Assembly (NCBI GenBank): GCA_003134435.1
Contig: PLBE01000117.1
Span: 1 to 38,324 of the forward strand
Direction of reading: 5' to 3'
Source: Acidobacteriaceae bacterium
Lineage (GTDB): Bacteria > Acidobacteriota > Terriglobia > Terriglobales > Acidobacteriaceae
Length of the DNA: 38,324 nt
The notes below the pieces were generated by a model, which saw only the letters and a program-made list of their open reading frames with translations, ran no database searches and had not been told where the DNA came from. A program made the translations under genes and the position numbers. Positions 31,273 to 38,324 of the stretch are shown one piece after another; position 1 is the stretch's first letter; every line of letters starts with the position of its first letter.

Positions 31273-32673
31273 TTATACCGGCTGGGGCGGCGACGGCGGG
31301 ACCGAGGCCGGAGTCGATTCCAACTGGCCGGAGGAAGTTGGGGTTGCGCCGTGCTGGGATGCGCTGCTTTTCTTTTCGAGACAACTGTGTTCGATCCAAC
31401 TGGCCAGTTCGTCGCTGCCGGTGATGAGGCGGGCGCCGCGCTCGTAGGTGATGTAGGAGGCTGCCCATTGGATCATCACGAGCAGGCGGTTGCGGAATCC
31501 GATGAGAAAGAGGATGTGGATGAAGAGCCAGGCGAGCCAGGCGAAATAGCCCGACATTTCGAACTTGCCGAACTGGGCGACAGCGGCGGCGCGACCGATG
31601 GTGGCGAGGCTGCCTTTGTCGTGATAGTGGAAAGTGCGGCGGGGCTGGTTTTCCAGATCGCGGGCGATCATTTCCGCGACCCAATCGCCTTGCTGGATGG
31701 CGACCTGGGCGACTCCGGGCAACATTTTGCCGTTTTCGTCGTTGAGGGCGGCGAGGTCGCCAATCACAAACACTTGGGGATATCCGGGCAGGCTGAGGTC
31801 GGGTTGGACGAGGACGCGTCCGGCGCGATCGAGGGGAACTCGTAGTTGGCGGCCGAGAGGGGAAGCGGCGACTCCGGCGGCCCATAAGACGACGGACGCG
31901 GGAATTTTCTGGTCGCCGATCCAAACCGCGCCGGGCTCAATGTGGGTGACGGCGTGGGAAGTGCGAACTTCGACGCCGAGGCGTTGCAATTGAATCTCAG
32001 CTTTGCGGGACAGTTCCTGGGAATAGGCTGCGAGAACGCGGGGGCTGCCTTCGATGAGGAGGATGCGGGATTGGCGGGGGTCGATGTGGCGGAACTCGCG
32101 GTTCATGGCGTGGTGGGCGATTTCAGCCAGCGTGCCGGCGAGTTCGACGCCGGTGGGACCGGCTCCGATGACGACGAATTGCAGTGGAGGTCCGCTGTGG
32201 CGGGCCTCGGCGGCTTGGCGCTCGGCGAGTTCGAAGGCCAGCAAGACGCGGCGGCGGATCTCGAGGGCGTCTTCAATGGTTTTCAAGCCGGGGGCCAGCG
32301 GGGCCCACTCCGGGTGTCCGAAGTACGCATGGGTGGCCCCGGAAGCGACGATCAGGAAGTCATAATCGAGCGCCTGCTCCTTGGTAATCACCTTCTTCTG
32401 ATCGAGCTTGAAATCGACCACCTCCTCCAGCAACACTTCGACATTGGAGTAGGCTCGTAGAATGGAGCGGATGGGCGCGGCGATTTCACCGGGAGAGAGG
32501 CCGGCGGTCGCGACCTGATAGAGCAGAGGCTGGAAGGTGTGGTGATTTTTGCGGTCCAGTACGGTGACCTGAACTGGCAGGCGGGCGATGCGGCGGGCGG
32601 CGGTGAGGCCGCCGAAACCGGCTCCTACGATCAGGACGGTCGGCTTAGGTTTACGGTTCATGAGCTTTACCAT
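31273..32673 (-). CDS. ndh: Type II NADH:quinone oxidoreductase (NDH-2)
   Basis: A 466-residue single-subunit, non-proton-pumping NADH dehydrogenase. The FAD Rossmann motif is VGAGFGGL (G17, G19, G22); the NADH site is FVVIGAGPTGVELAGTLAE; VFVIGDLAAL and the VAQVAIQQGDW segment mark the second FAD contact and quinone side. A C-terminal hydrophobic stretch (about 378-410, YFAWLAWLFIHILFLIGF) anchors it to the inner membrane. It heads the TPR-nfeD operon. An alternative ATG four codons later (32661) has a better-spaced AGGA. It provides a bypass to complex I, of which an orphan nuoB is also here. Confidence 0.95.
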   Translation of the reverse strand: MVKLMNRKPKPTVLIVGAGFGGLTAARRIARLPVQVTVLDRKNHHTFQPLLYQVATAGLSPGEIAAPIRSILRAYSNVEVLLEEVVDFKLDQKKVITKEQALDYDFLIVASGATHAYFGHPEWAPLAPGLKTIEDALEIRRRVLLAFELAERQAAEARHSGPPLQFVVIGAGPTGVELAGTLAEIAHHAMNREFRHIDPRQSRILLIEGSPRVLAAYSQELSRKAEIQLQRLGVEVRTSHAVTHIEPGAVWIGDQKIPASVVLWAAGVAASPLGRQLRVPLDRAGRVLVQPDLSLPGYPQVFVIGDLAALNDENGKMLPGVAQVAIQQGDWVAEMIARDLENQPRRTFHYHDKGSLATIGRAAAVAQFGKFEMSGYFAWLAWLFIHILFLIGFRNRLLVMIQWAASYITYERGARLITGSDELASWIEHSCLEKKSSASQHGATPTSSGQLESTPASVPPSPPQPV

Positions 32674-32740
32674 CCTGGATTCAGCATTCCCGGGTTCGCA
32701 TCTTACCCTGCTAATTTGTCCTACTATAGAGATTCAAAGA

Positions 32741-33463
32741 ATGGCAGTTCAGACGAAAACATTTGATGCCGCTGATGCCGCGGGAGTAGCGCGGGTTAGA
32801 GCGCCGAATGTACGGCTGCGCGTGTTCGATGTTCCGCTAGACTATCGGCGTTCCTTTACCTGGCTCCAGCTCATTGTCGGCTATGTTTTGATGGAGCGGG
32901 CGCTGTGGTCGTCGCGGTTGGCGTTTCGCAACGACTGGGCACTGGCCGCGGTGGTCGCGGTTTTTGTTTTCGTGTTGGCGGATCGACCCTCGCTCCGGCG
33001 GATGGGTTTGAGCCTGCCCAGCGACTTTGGCGCCAGCCTGGTGCTGGCGGTGAGTTTTGCGACAGCGGTTTTTCTGGTGTTCGTAGTACGTTGGGCAGGC
33101 GGGGCGATTCCGGCGAATCCGACGTGGCCGCAGCTTCACATGGTCTGGCAGTATATCGTCTGGGCGCTGGTGCAGGAGTTTATGCTGCAATCGTTTTTCT
33201 TCACGCGGTGCGAAGAGTTGTTCGGGAGTTCGCCGGCGGTATGGATTGCGGCGACTCTGTTTGCCGCCGCCCACCTGCCCAGTCCCATCCTCACGACCTT
33301 CACGCTGATTGGCGGGCTCTTTTTCTGCGAAATGTTCCGGCGCTATCGCAGTATTTATCCGATCGGCATTGTGCATGCCGTACTAGGGCTGACTATTGCC
33401 GTTACCTTGCCCGATAGCCTGCTGCACAATATGCGCGTGGGGATTGGATTTCTGCAGTACTGA
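32741..33463 (+). CDS. CPBP-like intramembrane protein with altered active site
   Basis: A 240-residue polytopic membrane protein with six to seven helices and the ABI/CPBP (Rce1-like) layout: motif 1 at 145-150, F174-x3-H178 (FAAAHLP) and H212 (HAVLG). The usual EExxxR is QEFMLQ (Q145-E146-x3-Q150), so one Glu and the Arg are missing, which may remove protease activity. The ATG at 32741 follows TACTATAGAG, a -10-like sequence, and leaves 67 bp to the divergent ndh. The frame is open further upstream into ndh, which is unlikely to be used. Role unknown; a link to exosortase or prenyl-protein processing is only family knowledge. Confidence 0.75.
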   Translation: MAVQTKTFDAADAAGVARVRAPNVRLRVFDVPLDYRRSFTWLQLIVGYVLMERALWSSRLAFRNDWALAAVVAVFVFVLADRPSLRRMGLSLPSDFGASLVLAVSFATAVFLVFVVRWAGGAIPANPTWPQLHMVWQYIVWALVQEFMLQSFFFTRCEELFGSSPAVWIAATLFAAAHLPSPILTTFTLIGGLFFCEMFRRYRSIYPIGIVHAVLGLTIAVTLPDSLLHNMRVGIGFLQY

Positions 33464-33489
33464 TTTCCGCGCGATTGATTGGCCGCGGC

Positions 33490-33560
33490 GGGTCATCTGC
33501 AGCCCGGGCATTCGATGGTTGTAGGACCGAATGCCCTGGACTTGAGATGGCGGATGACCC
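33490..33560 (+). other. Nested inverted repeats at the 5' end of the membrane protein gene
   Basis: GGGCATTCG (33506-33514) pairs with CGAATGCCC (33528-33536) inside an outer stem GGGTCATC (33490-33497) with GATGACCC (33553-33560). All arms are perfect. The structure covers the ATG at 33547 and ends one base before an in-frame ATG at 33562. It could control translation. Confidence 0.5.
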
Positions 33561-35175
33561 GATGACTCGATCGATGACACGAACATTCGATGCCCCGCCG
33601 AGTTCGTCCGCCGTGCGCTATCTGGTGCCCTCGGTGCGCGACATTGTTTTCATTTTTCTTTTCTGGTCGATCTTAGCGGGGCCGCTGTCGAATCGGCCGC
33701 TGGCGGATGCGGACATCGGATGGCACATGCGGACCGGCGAGCTGATTCTGGCGACGCACTCGCTTCCGCGCACGGATCCGTTTTCATCGACGATGCAGGG
33801 ACAGCCCTGGTTTGCGTGGGAGTGGTTGTACGACATAGTGCTCGGAGTTCTGCACCAGGCTTGCGGACTGAACGGAGTGGTCTGGTGGTGCGCCCTGCTG
33901 GTGGCGGGGATTTACGCCCTGCTGTTCTCGCGGCTGCTGGGGCGCGGGGCTGGCCTGCCGCTCGCCATCGGGTTGATGCTGCTGGCGGAGGCGGCAGGCA
34001 CGATTCACCTTTACGCGCGCCCGCACATCGTCAGCTGGCTGTTCTCTCTGCTGTGGTTTATTACGCTTGAAGAATGGGAACGACGCGACCGCGGCCGGAC
34101 GCGATGGCTGCTCTGGTTCTTTCCCGTATCGATGGTGCTGTGGGTGAATCTGCATGGCGGATGGCTTTTTGGAGTCGCGCTGCTCGGAATCTATGTCGCC
34201 GCCGCCTGGGTAGAGAGCGTTCGCGAACAGGACGCACTGGCTGCGATTCGAGCGGGGCGCCGCGCCCGCGCCATGGCTGTGGCCTGGGTGGCGTCGGCGG
34301 CAGCGACGCTGGTCAATCCGTTTGGATGGCGGCTGCACGCGCACATCTATCGTTATCTGGGCGATCGTTATCTGATGGACCGGATCGACGAGTTCAAGTC
34401 GCCGAACTTCCACGGCTGGGCAGAGCGCTGTTTTGCGGCGATTCTGATGCTGACGCTGATGGCATTGGCGAGCAACCGCAACAAGCTGCGGCTGAGTCAC
34501 CTGCTGGTGGCGCTACTGGCGGTGTATGCCGGGTTTTATTCGTCGCGCAATCTTCCAGTTTCTTCGATGCTGCTGGCACTGGTGGCTGGTCCAATTCTCT
34601 GGGAGAGCATTGCCGCACTGAAGGATAAGGCGGGGGCGTGGGGATGGATACGCCGAGGGTCGGCGCGAATTTCAGAATTTTCCGAGCGCATGGGCGCGCA
34701 GGAAATGGAACTTCGCGGGCATTTGTGGCCGGTGGTCTCGGTGGCTATGGCCTTCGCGATTTGCCTGCATGGAGGATGGCTAGGCTCGCGGCAGCTCATT
34801 CATGCGCAGTTTAATCCGGAGAAAGTGCCGGTTGCCGCTGTGAGTTTCTTGCAGGAAGAGCTGCCGGGGAAACAAGCAAGCCGGGAGGCGGTTTTTTCGA
34901 CGGATGCCTGGGGCGGGTATGTGATCTATCGTTTATATCCCGAGCGCAAGGTCGTAGTCGATGACCGTCACGATCTCTATGGCTCGGACCGGATTCGGCA
35001 GTATTTGATCCTGACCCAGGCGGAGCCGGGATGGCAGAGCGTGCTGAAGGAGTGGAAGATTCGGACGGCGGTTTTGCCTGCTGGGTCGACGCTGGCCAGC
35101 TTGCTCCGGTTGCTGCCGCAAGATTGGCGAGTGGCTTATGAGGATCAGGTGGGGGTAGTGTTTGAGAGGCGGTAG
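33547..35175 (+). CDS. Large polytopic membrane protein (possible GT-C type)
   Basis: A 542-residue integral membrane protein with about 10-11 helices and a C-terminal soluble domain. After the first helix it has DADIGWHMRTGELIL and TDPFSST ... WFAWEWLYDI, an acidic/His loop pattern seen in GT-C-like membrane proteins of Acidobacteriota and related phyla, but no substrate can be assigned. The C-terminal part (FSTDAWGGYVIYRLYPERKVVVDDRHDLYG) is conserved in that group as I recall it. The start is uncertain among ATGs at 33547, 33562 and 33574, all downstream of or within the nested inverted repeat. It follows the CPBP-like gene by 83 bp, probably co-transcribed. Confidence 0.7.
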   Translation: MADDPMTRSMTRTFDAPPSSSAVRYLVPSVRDIVFIFLFWSILAGPLSNRPLADADIGWHMRTGELILATHSLPRTDPFSSTMQGQPWFAWEWLYDIVLGVLHQACGLNGVVWWCALLVAGIYALLFSRLLGRGAGLPLAIGLMLLAEAAGTIHLYARPHIVSWLFSLLWFITLEEWERRDRGRTRWLLWFFPVSMVLWVNLHGGWLFGVALLGIYVAAAWVESVREQDALAAIRAGRRARAMAVAWVASAAATLVNPFGWRLHAHIYRYLGDRYLMDRIDEFKSPNFHGWAERCFAAILMLTLMALASNRNKLRLSHLLVALLAVYAGFYSSRNLPVSSMLLALVAGPILWESIAALKDKAGAWGWIRRGSARISEFSERMGAQEMELRGHLWPVVSVAMAFAICLHGGWLGSRQLIHAQFNPEKVPVAAVSFLQEELPGKQASREAVFSTDAWGGYVIYRLYPERKVVVDDRHDLYGSDRIRQYLILTQAEPGWQSVLKEWKIRTAVLPAGSTLASLLRLLPQDWRVAYEDQVGVVFERR

Positions 35176-35181
35176 AGGATC

Positions 35182-35697
35182 GTGCTCATCCTCTTAATTG
35201 CAACAATGCTTGCTGGTGCAAGGGTAAAGATCGTCCTTCTTCGCGGGGCGCTCCCTCTAGTGGTACGGCACACCAATTTCGCCATCCTTGCTTGGGCAAT
35301 CCCTTTTCTTTGGGCAATTCCTTTTGTCGCCTGTTTCGTCGCTTGGTTTGTAGCGATGGTTCGTATTTGCTTGTGGAAGTGTCCGAGGTGTGGGCGTCGG
35401 TTTATCGGCGTGTACGATCCTGTTGCCTTCCTGCGAAAGGAGAGTTTCTACTGTGGCCCATCGGGAGCGATTCCGCTCAGTTGGACAGTTACAGAGCGAA
35501 AGGTAGGAGGGTCTGCTGATGGGCGAGATATCGCAAGATCACTCACTGACCCAGGCTGTCAAAACGTGCTATCGCCTGATAGCGTCATTCGTCGTAGGGC
35601 GAAACACTATTTCTGGGCTTTCGGGAGTAGTGACGTGTGGCCGAGAGCGATTTTCCATCCGCTCGGGGTCTTAACCAATACCTCGCTCTCCACGTAA
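35182..35697 (+). CDS. Small membrane protein with decaying zinc ribbon
   Basis: A 171-codon frame from GTG. Two hydrophobic helices (about 33-63) are followed by CPRCGRRF (C67, C70) and, 18 residues on, SFYCGPSGAIPLSW. The second knuckle should be C-x2-C with a following GLP; here the first Cys is Ser (S88). After about residue 105 the sequence looks non-coding and the frame runs 91 bp into the convergent gene, which suggests the normal stop has been lost. No Shine-Dalgarno is clear, and it starts 6 bp after the preceding stop. It is probably a degenerating gene rather than a full-length protein. Confidence 0.4.
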   Translation: MLILLIATMLAGARVKIVLLRGALPLVVRHTNFAILAWAIPFLWAIPFVACFVAWFVAMVRICLWKCPRCGRRFIGVYDPVAFLRKESFYCGPSGAIPLSWTVTERKVGGSADGRDIARSLTDPGCQNVLSPDSVIRRRAKHYFWAFGSSDVWPRAIFHPLGVLTNTSLST

Positions 35698-36128
35698 GTC
35701 GTTCGTGACTCACATAGTTTGCCTACGATGCATCCACCCTCATCTTTATGGGGCAGCAACTTCTGCCCTTCCGCGCTATCCGCACTGAAAGTGCTGTCGA
35801 GGGTCACGGTCACCCATGCCACGTCTCCCTGCACATGAGTCTCGAAATCGTGGAGCCGATAAGCAATGCGAATTCCTGCCGCCTTTAATTTGTCAATCAG
35901 TTGCCATTCATCCTCGATTTTCCTCGGAAGGGAGCCCTCTATCCATCGGGCCTCGGGCGTGAAGAGCGAATTTACCTTGGCGTGGTTGTAGTCTTGGACA
36001 CTTTGTTCTAAGTCTCGCACTGTCGCTTCTACGGCGCTCTTCTCGTTGTCTTGAGCCAACACTCGCTCGGTGCCGCTGGTGACAAGGGCGAACGCAACCA
36101 ACACAGCAACTGCCAACATTCGCTTCAT
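35607..36128 (-). CDS. Exported NTF2-like (DUF4440/SnoaL-type) protein
   Basis: A 173-residue protein. A signal peptide (1-25, ending VLA-Q) precedes a cone-shaped NTF2-like domain: helix EATVRDLEQSVQDYNHAKVNSLF, then strands including RLHDFETHVQGDVAWVTVTLDSTF and a closing GWKIALGHTSLLP. DUF4440 proteins of this kind are mostly small-ligand binding or of unknown function. An optimal AGGAGG lies 6 nt before the ATG. It contains one Cys pair region (GGCIVGKLCES) that could form a disulfide. Monocistronic. Confidence 0.85.
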   Translation of the reverse strand: MKRMLAVAVLVAFALVTSGTERVLAQDNEKSAVEATVRDLEQSVQDYNHAKVNSLFTPEARWIEGSLPRKIEDEWQLIDKLKAAGIRIAYRLHDFETHVQGDVAWVTVTLDSTFSADSAEGQKLLPHKDEGGCIVGKLCESRTTYVESEVLVKTPSGWKIALGHTSLLPKAQK

Positions 36129-36713
36129 GCGGTTCCTCCTTCTTCCGTCAACGATGTCGCTTCATCGGGAGTTGCGTCCCAACTAGCGGGAACTGCCCTC
36201 TGGAGGCGAGACGGATGAATTCGAGACGAATCCGTGGCACTCTGTCGGTGAAATTGGTCACATCTGGATGTGCGGTGATGGCCAAGGGCCGCAGCACAAG
36301 GCAGGGCTGCCAGTTGTCGTTAAATCGCGATAGCACCAACAGCCAGGGTCGCTTTTATCTGCTACACCGAATTCTTCCCCACGCTCTGCAACCGGCACGC
36401 TTCCGCAACATCAGATGTAGTTAGACTTGGCGCCGGGTGCTGGCGAAGTGCTATTTTGGACAGCGCGAGAGCCTCAGTGTTTTACGTGTCGAGTGGCGAT
36501 GAAGATTATGCGGATTGCTAAAGTGCGTTTCATGAATGCGTTTCAGGTCGGAAGGCGCGACCGTCAGGGGCTAAGGCTCGCAGGTTTCCTGGTCCTGAAG
36601 GGCACGGCTGAAAAGGCTGCGGAGAAACTCAACCGGGCCGCGAAAGACTGGCTTTACGCAGGCAAGAGTGTCCGCGCGTCATTGGAGACGTGGGAGACGT
36701 GGGAGACGTGCCG
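36129..36713. other. 585-bp gap before bshC with no confident gene
   Basis: An open frame from ATG 36499 to 36717 (72 codons) overlaps the bshC start as ATGA and ends in three ETW-like repeats, but it has no recognisable domain and a weak ribosome-binding site, so I do not call it. The stretch around 36560-36620 (a GGGGCTAAGG and GGGCACGGCTGAAAAGG pattern) recalls degenerate intergenic repeat text in Acidobacteriota; this is memory, not a match. Three tandem 9-bp repeats (36684-36710) close the gap. Confidence 0.4.
36684..36710 (+). repeat. Three tandem 9-bp repeats carrying Shine-Dalgarno-like GGAG
   Basis: GGAGACGTG occurs three times without mismatch (36684, 36693, 36702). The last GGAG is 8 nt before the bshC ATG, a good Shine-Dalgarno position; the other two copies are at 17 and 26 nt. 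Slippage here would change the number of ribosome-binding sites. Confidence 0.7.
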
Positions 36714-38324
36714 ATGAAGGCGCAGTGTTTGCCATTCCAGCAGATTCCGCACAGCAGCCGTCTTTTTCTGGATTATCTAGCCTATACTCCATCGGTTCGG
36801 GGGATGTATCCGCGGTCGCCGATATTTTCTGAATGGATGAAAGACGAGAGCGGGCGGGTGGTATATGACGCGGCGCGGCGCGCCAAGGTCGGCGAAATTC
36901 TGGAACGGCAGAATCGGGCGTGGGGCGCTTCGGGGAAAACGCTGGCCAATATTGAGCGGCTCAAACGAGGCGCGGTGACGGCGGTAACGGGGCAGCAGGT
37001 GGGGCTTTTCGGAGGCCCTCTGTTTTCGGTTTTCAAGGCGCTGACCGCGGTCAAGTTGGCAGAACAGGCTACGGCGGTGGGAGTGGATTGCGTTCCAGTG
37101 TTTTGGCTGGCGACCGAGGATCACGATTTGGCGGAGGTCAACCATGTCGGGTTGCTGGCTGAAAAAGGTCCGCCAGAGCGCTTGACCGTGGGCAGTCACG
37201 GGATTGGGGACGCTCCGGTGGGGGCGGTCAGATTCGGACGCGAGATGGAGCCGGTGGCCGATGCTGCCGCGGCGATGTTGGGAGATTCAGAAGTCACGAA
37301 CTGGTTACGCGAGGCGTACCGTCCGGGGGAAACGCTGGGCAGTGCGTTTGCGCTGCTGTTTGCGCGGCTATTTGCGGAGTGGGGCGTGATCCTGCTGGAT
37401 CCTGCGGACAAGGATTTTCACGATCTTGCCCGGCCGTTGTTTCGGGCAGCGATTGAGCGGGTCTCAGAACTGGATGAGGCGTTGCTGGCGCGGGGCAAAG
37501 CGATCGAGGCGGCGGGATATCACCAGCAAGTTAAAGTGACTTCCGCGACCACGCTGCTTTTTGAGGTGAAAGACGGTGCGCGCACGGTGGTACGGCGCCG
37601 GAGCAATGGGGGCAGCGGCGTCGAGTATGTGGTTGGCGAGGAGAGAATTTCTCACGGGGAGTTGCTGGACCGGATTGAGGGAGCGCCGGAAAAGTTTAAT
37701 CCGAATGTGCTGCTTCGTCCGGTGGTGCAGGATTACCTGCTGCCGACGCTGGTCTACACGGGAGGGGCGGCGGAGGTCGCATACTTCGCGCAGGTGGCGG
37801 TGGTGTACGAGAAACTGCTGGGACGAGTGACGCCGATCCTGCCGCGGTTTTCGGCGACTTTGGTGGAAGCGAAGGCGGAGCGCATTTTGACGCGCTACCA
37901 ACTCGGCTTGCCGGATGTGCTTCTCGGCCCCGAGAGGGTGCGAGAAGCGATTGCAGCGCGTTCGCTGCCGGCGGAATTGCAGGCGCGCTTTTCGGAAGCT
38001 TACGCGGGGGTAGAGCGGTCGATGGCGGCGGTACGCGAATCGATCGGGAAACTGGATACGACGCTGATCGAGGCGGCGGACCGCGCTCGGACGAGCATGT
38101 GGTACCAGATCAACCGGCTGCATCGGCGGGCATCACGGGCGGAACTGTTGAGGAACGAGGTTATTACCCGGCACGCGGATGCTCTGAGCCAGGCGCTATT
38201 TCCACACAAGGCACTGCAGGAGCGCGAAGTCGCGGGCGTGAGCTTCGTGGCGCGATATGGGCCGGGGTTGCTCGGCGATCTGTATCAGAAGATCCATTCC
38301 GATTGCCACGATCATCAGGTGATT
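36714..38324 (+). CDS. bshC: Bacillithiol biosynthesis cysteine-adding enzyme BshC (3' partial)
   Basis: An open frame of 537 codons without stop, cut by the window edge; BshC proteins are about 540 residues, so nearly all is present. BshC adds cysteine to glucosaminyl-malate, the last step of bacillithiol synthesis in the cytoplasm. Signature segments are VTGQQVGLFGGPLFSVFKA, PVFWLATEDHDLAEVNH, NVLLRPVVQDYLLPTLVYTGG and PRFSATLVEAKAERIL, followed by a long coiled coil (about 420-490). The ATG overlaps a dubious upstream frame and has GGAG 8 nt upstream. No bshA or bshB is in the window. Its presence implies bacillithiol as the low-molecular-weight thiol. Confidence 0.95.
   Translation, partial: MKAQCLPFQQIPHSSRLFLDYLAYTPSVRGMYPRSPIFSEWMKDESGRVVYDAARRAKVGEILERQNRAWGASGKTLANIERLKRGAVTAVTGQQVGLFGGPLFSVFKALTAVKLAEQATAVGVDCVPVFWLATEDHDLAEVNHVGLLAEKGPPERLTVGSHGIGDAPVGAVRFGREMEPVADAAAAMLGDSEVTNWLREAYRPGETLGSAFALLFARLFAEWGVILLDPADKDFHDLARPLFRAAIERVSELDEALLARGKAIEAAGYHQQVKVTSATTLLFEVKDGARTVVRRRSNGGSGVEYVVGEERISHGELLDRIEGAPEKFNPNVLLRPVVQDYLLPTLVYTGGAAEVAYFAQVAVVYEKLLGRVTPILPRFSATLVEAKAERILTRYQLGLPDVLLGPERVREAIAARSLPAELQARFSEAYAGVERSMAAVRESIGKLDTTLIEAADRARTSMWYQINRLHRRASRAELLRNEVITRHADALSQALFPHKALQEREVAGVSFVARYGPGLLGDLYQKIHSDCHDHQVI

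Noticed and set aside
36499-36717. A 72-codon frame overlapping the bshC start as ATGA
   Set aside because: Its end is just the tandem GGAGACGTG repeat read as ETW units, there is no good ribosome-binding site and no domain; the overlap is probably fortuitous.

Overview
The window is about 38 kb of fairly GC-rich bacterial chromosome (roughly 60% G+C by eye). The gene families suggest Acidobacteriota, class Terriglobia or similar. The evidence is bacillithiol synthase BshC, a type II NADH dehydrogenase beside an nfeD/slipin pair, a glycine/arginine-tailed PNPase, and several small proteins of a kind often seen in that phylum. This assignment is inference. No phage, insertion sequence, CRISPR array or plasmid gene is recognisable; it looks like ordinary chromosome with structured intergenic DNA.

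Layout, left to right. The first 40 bases are the 3' end of a tRNA. A 7Fe-type ferredoxin (minus) sits below CRP/FNR-like palindromes, followed by an orphan nuoB. Next come a zinc-ribbon/Sel1 membrane protein, a DUF1905/OmdA protein, a DEAD-box RNA helicase and a small charged protein. The classical rpsO-pnp pair follows. A minus-strand envelope block (8.9-16.0 kb) reads, in transcription order, AmiE-like serine hydrolase, murQ, murA, a GT-C type membrane glycosyltransferase and an FAD oxidoreductase. Diverging from it is a large gene fusing an exported AmiE-like domain to NamZ (DUF1343). Together these look like a MurNAc salvage module: NamZ releases MurNAc, AmiE-like enzymes remove peptides, MurQ makes GlcNAc-6-P, and MurA re-enters peptidoglycan synthesis.

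From 18.6 to 20.7 kb are a small Cys protein, an exported VirB10-like/glycine-zipper protein and a SIMPL-domain protein. At 20.9-25.8 kb an HD-GYP response regulator diverges from a multi-sensor hybrid histidine kinase whose own receiver domain has Asn where the phosphorylated Asp should be. An ArsR-type repressor follows with a direct-repeat operator candidate.

The 26.2-32.7 kb block is all minus strand. In transcription order it holds NDH-2, an exported TolB-like/TPR protein, a long NfeD membrane protease coupled to it by ATGA, a 523-bp structured gap, slipin and a SPOR protein. The gap holds a G-quadruplex motif, a 58-nt long inverted repeat and a tandem repeat with hairpin. The right end carries a CPBP-like membrane protein lacking parts of the usual active site, a large polytopic membrane protein with a nested inverted repeat at its 5' end, a decaying zinc-ribbon ORF, an exported NTF2-like protein, and bshC running off the window edge behind three tandem Shine-Dalgarno-like repeats.
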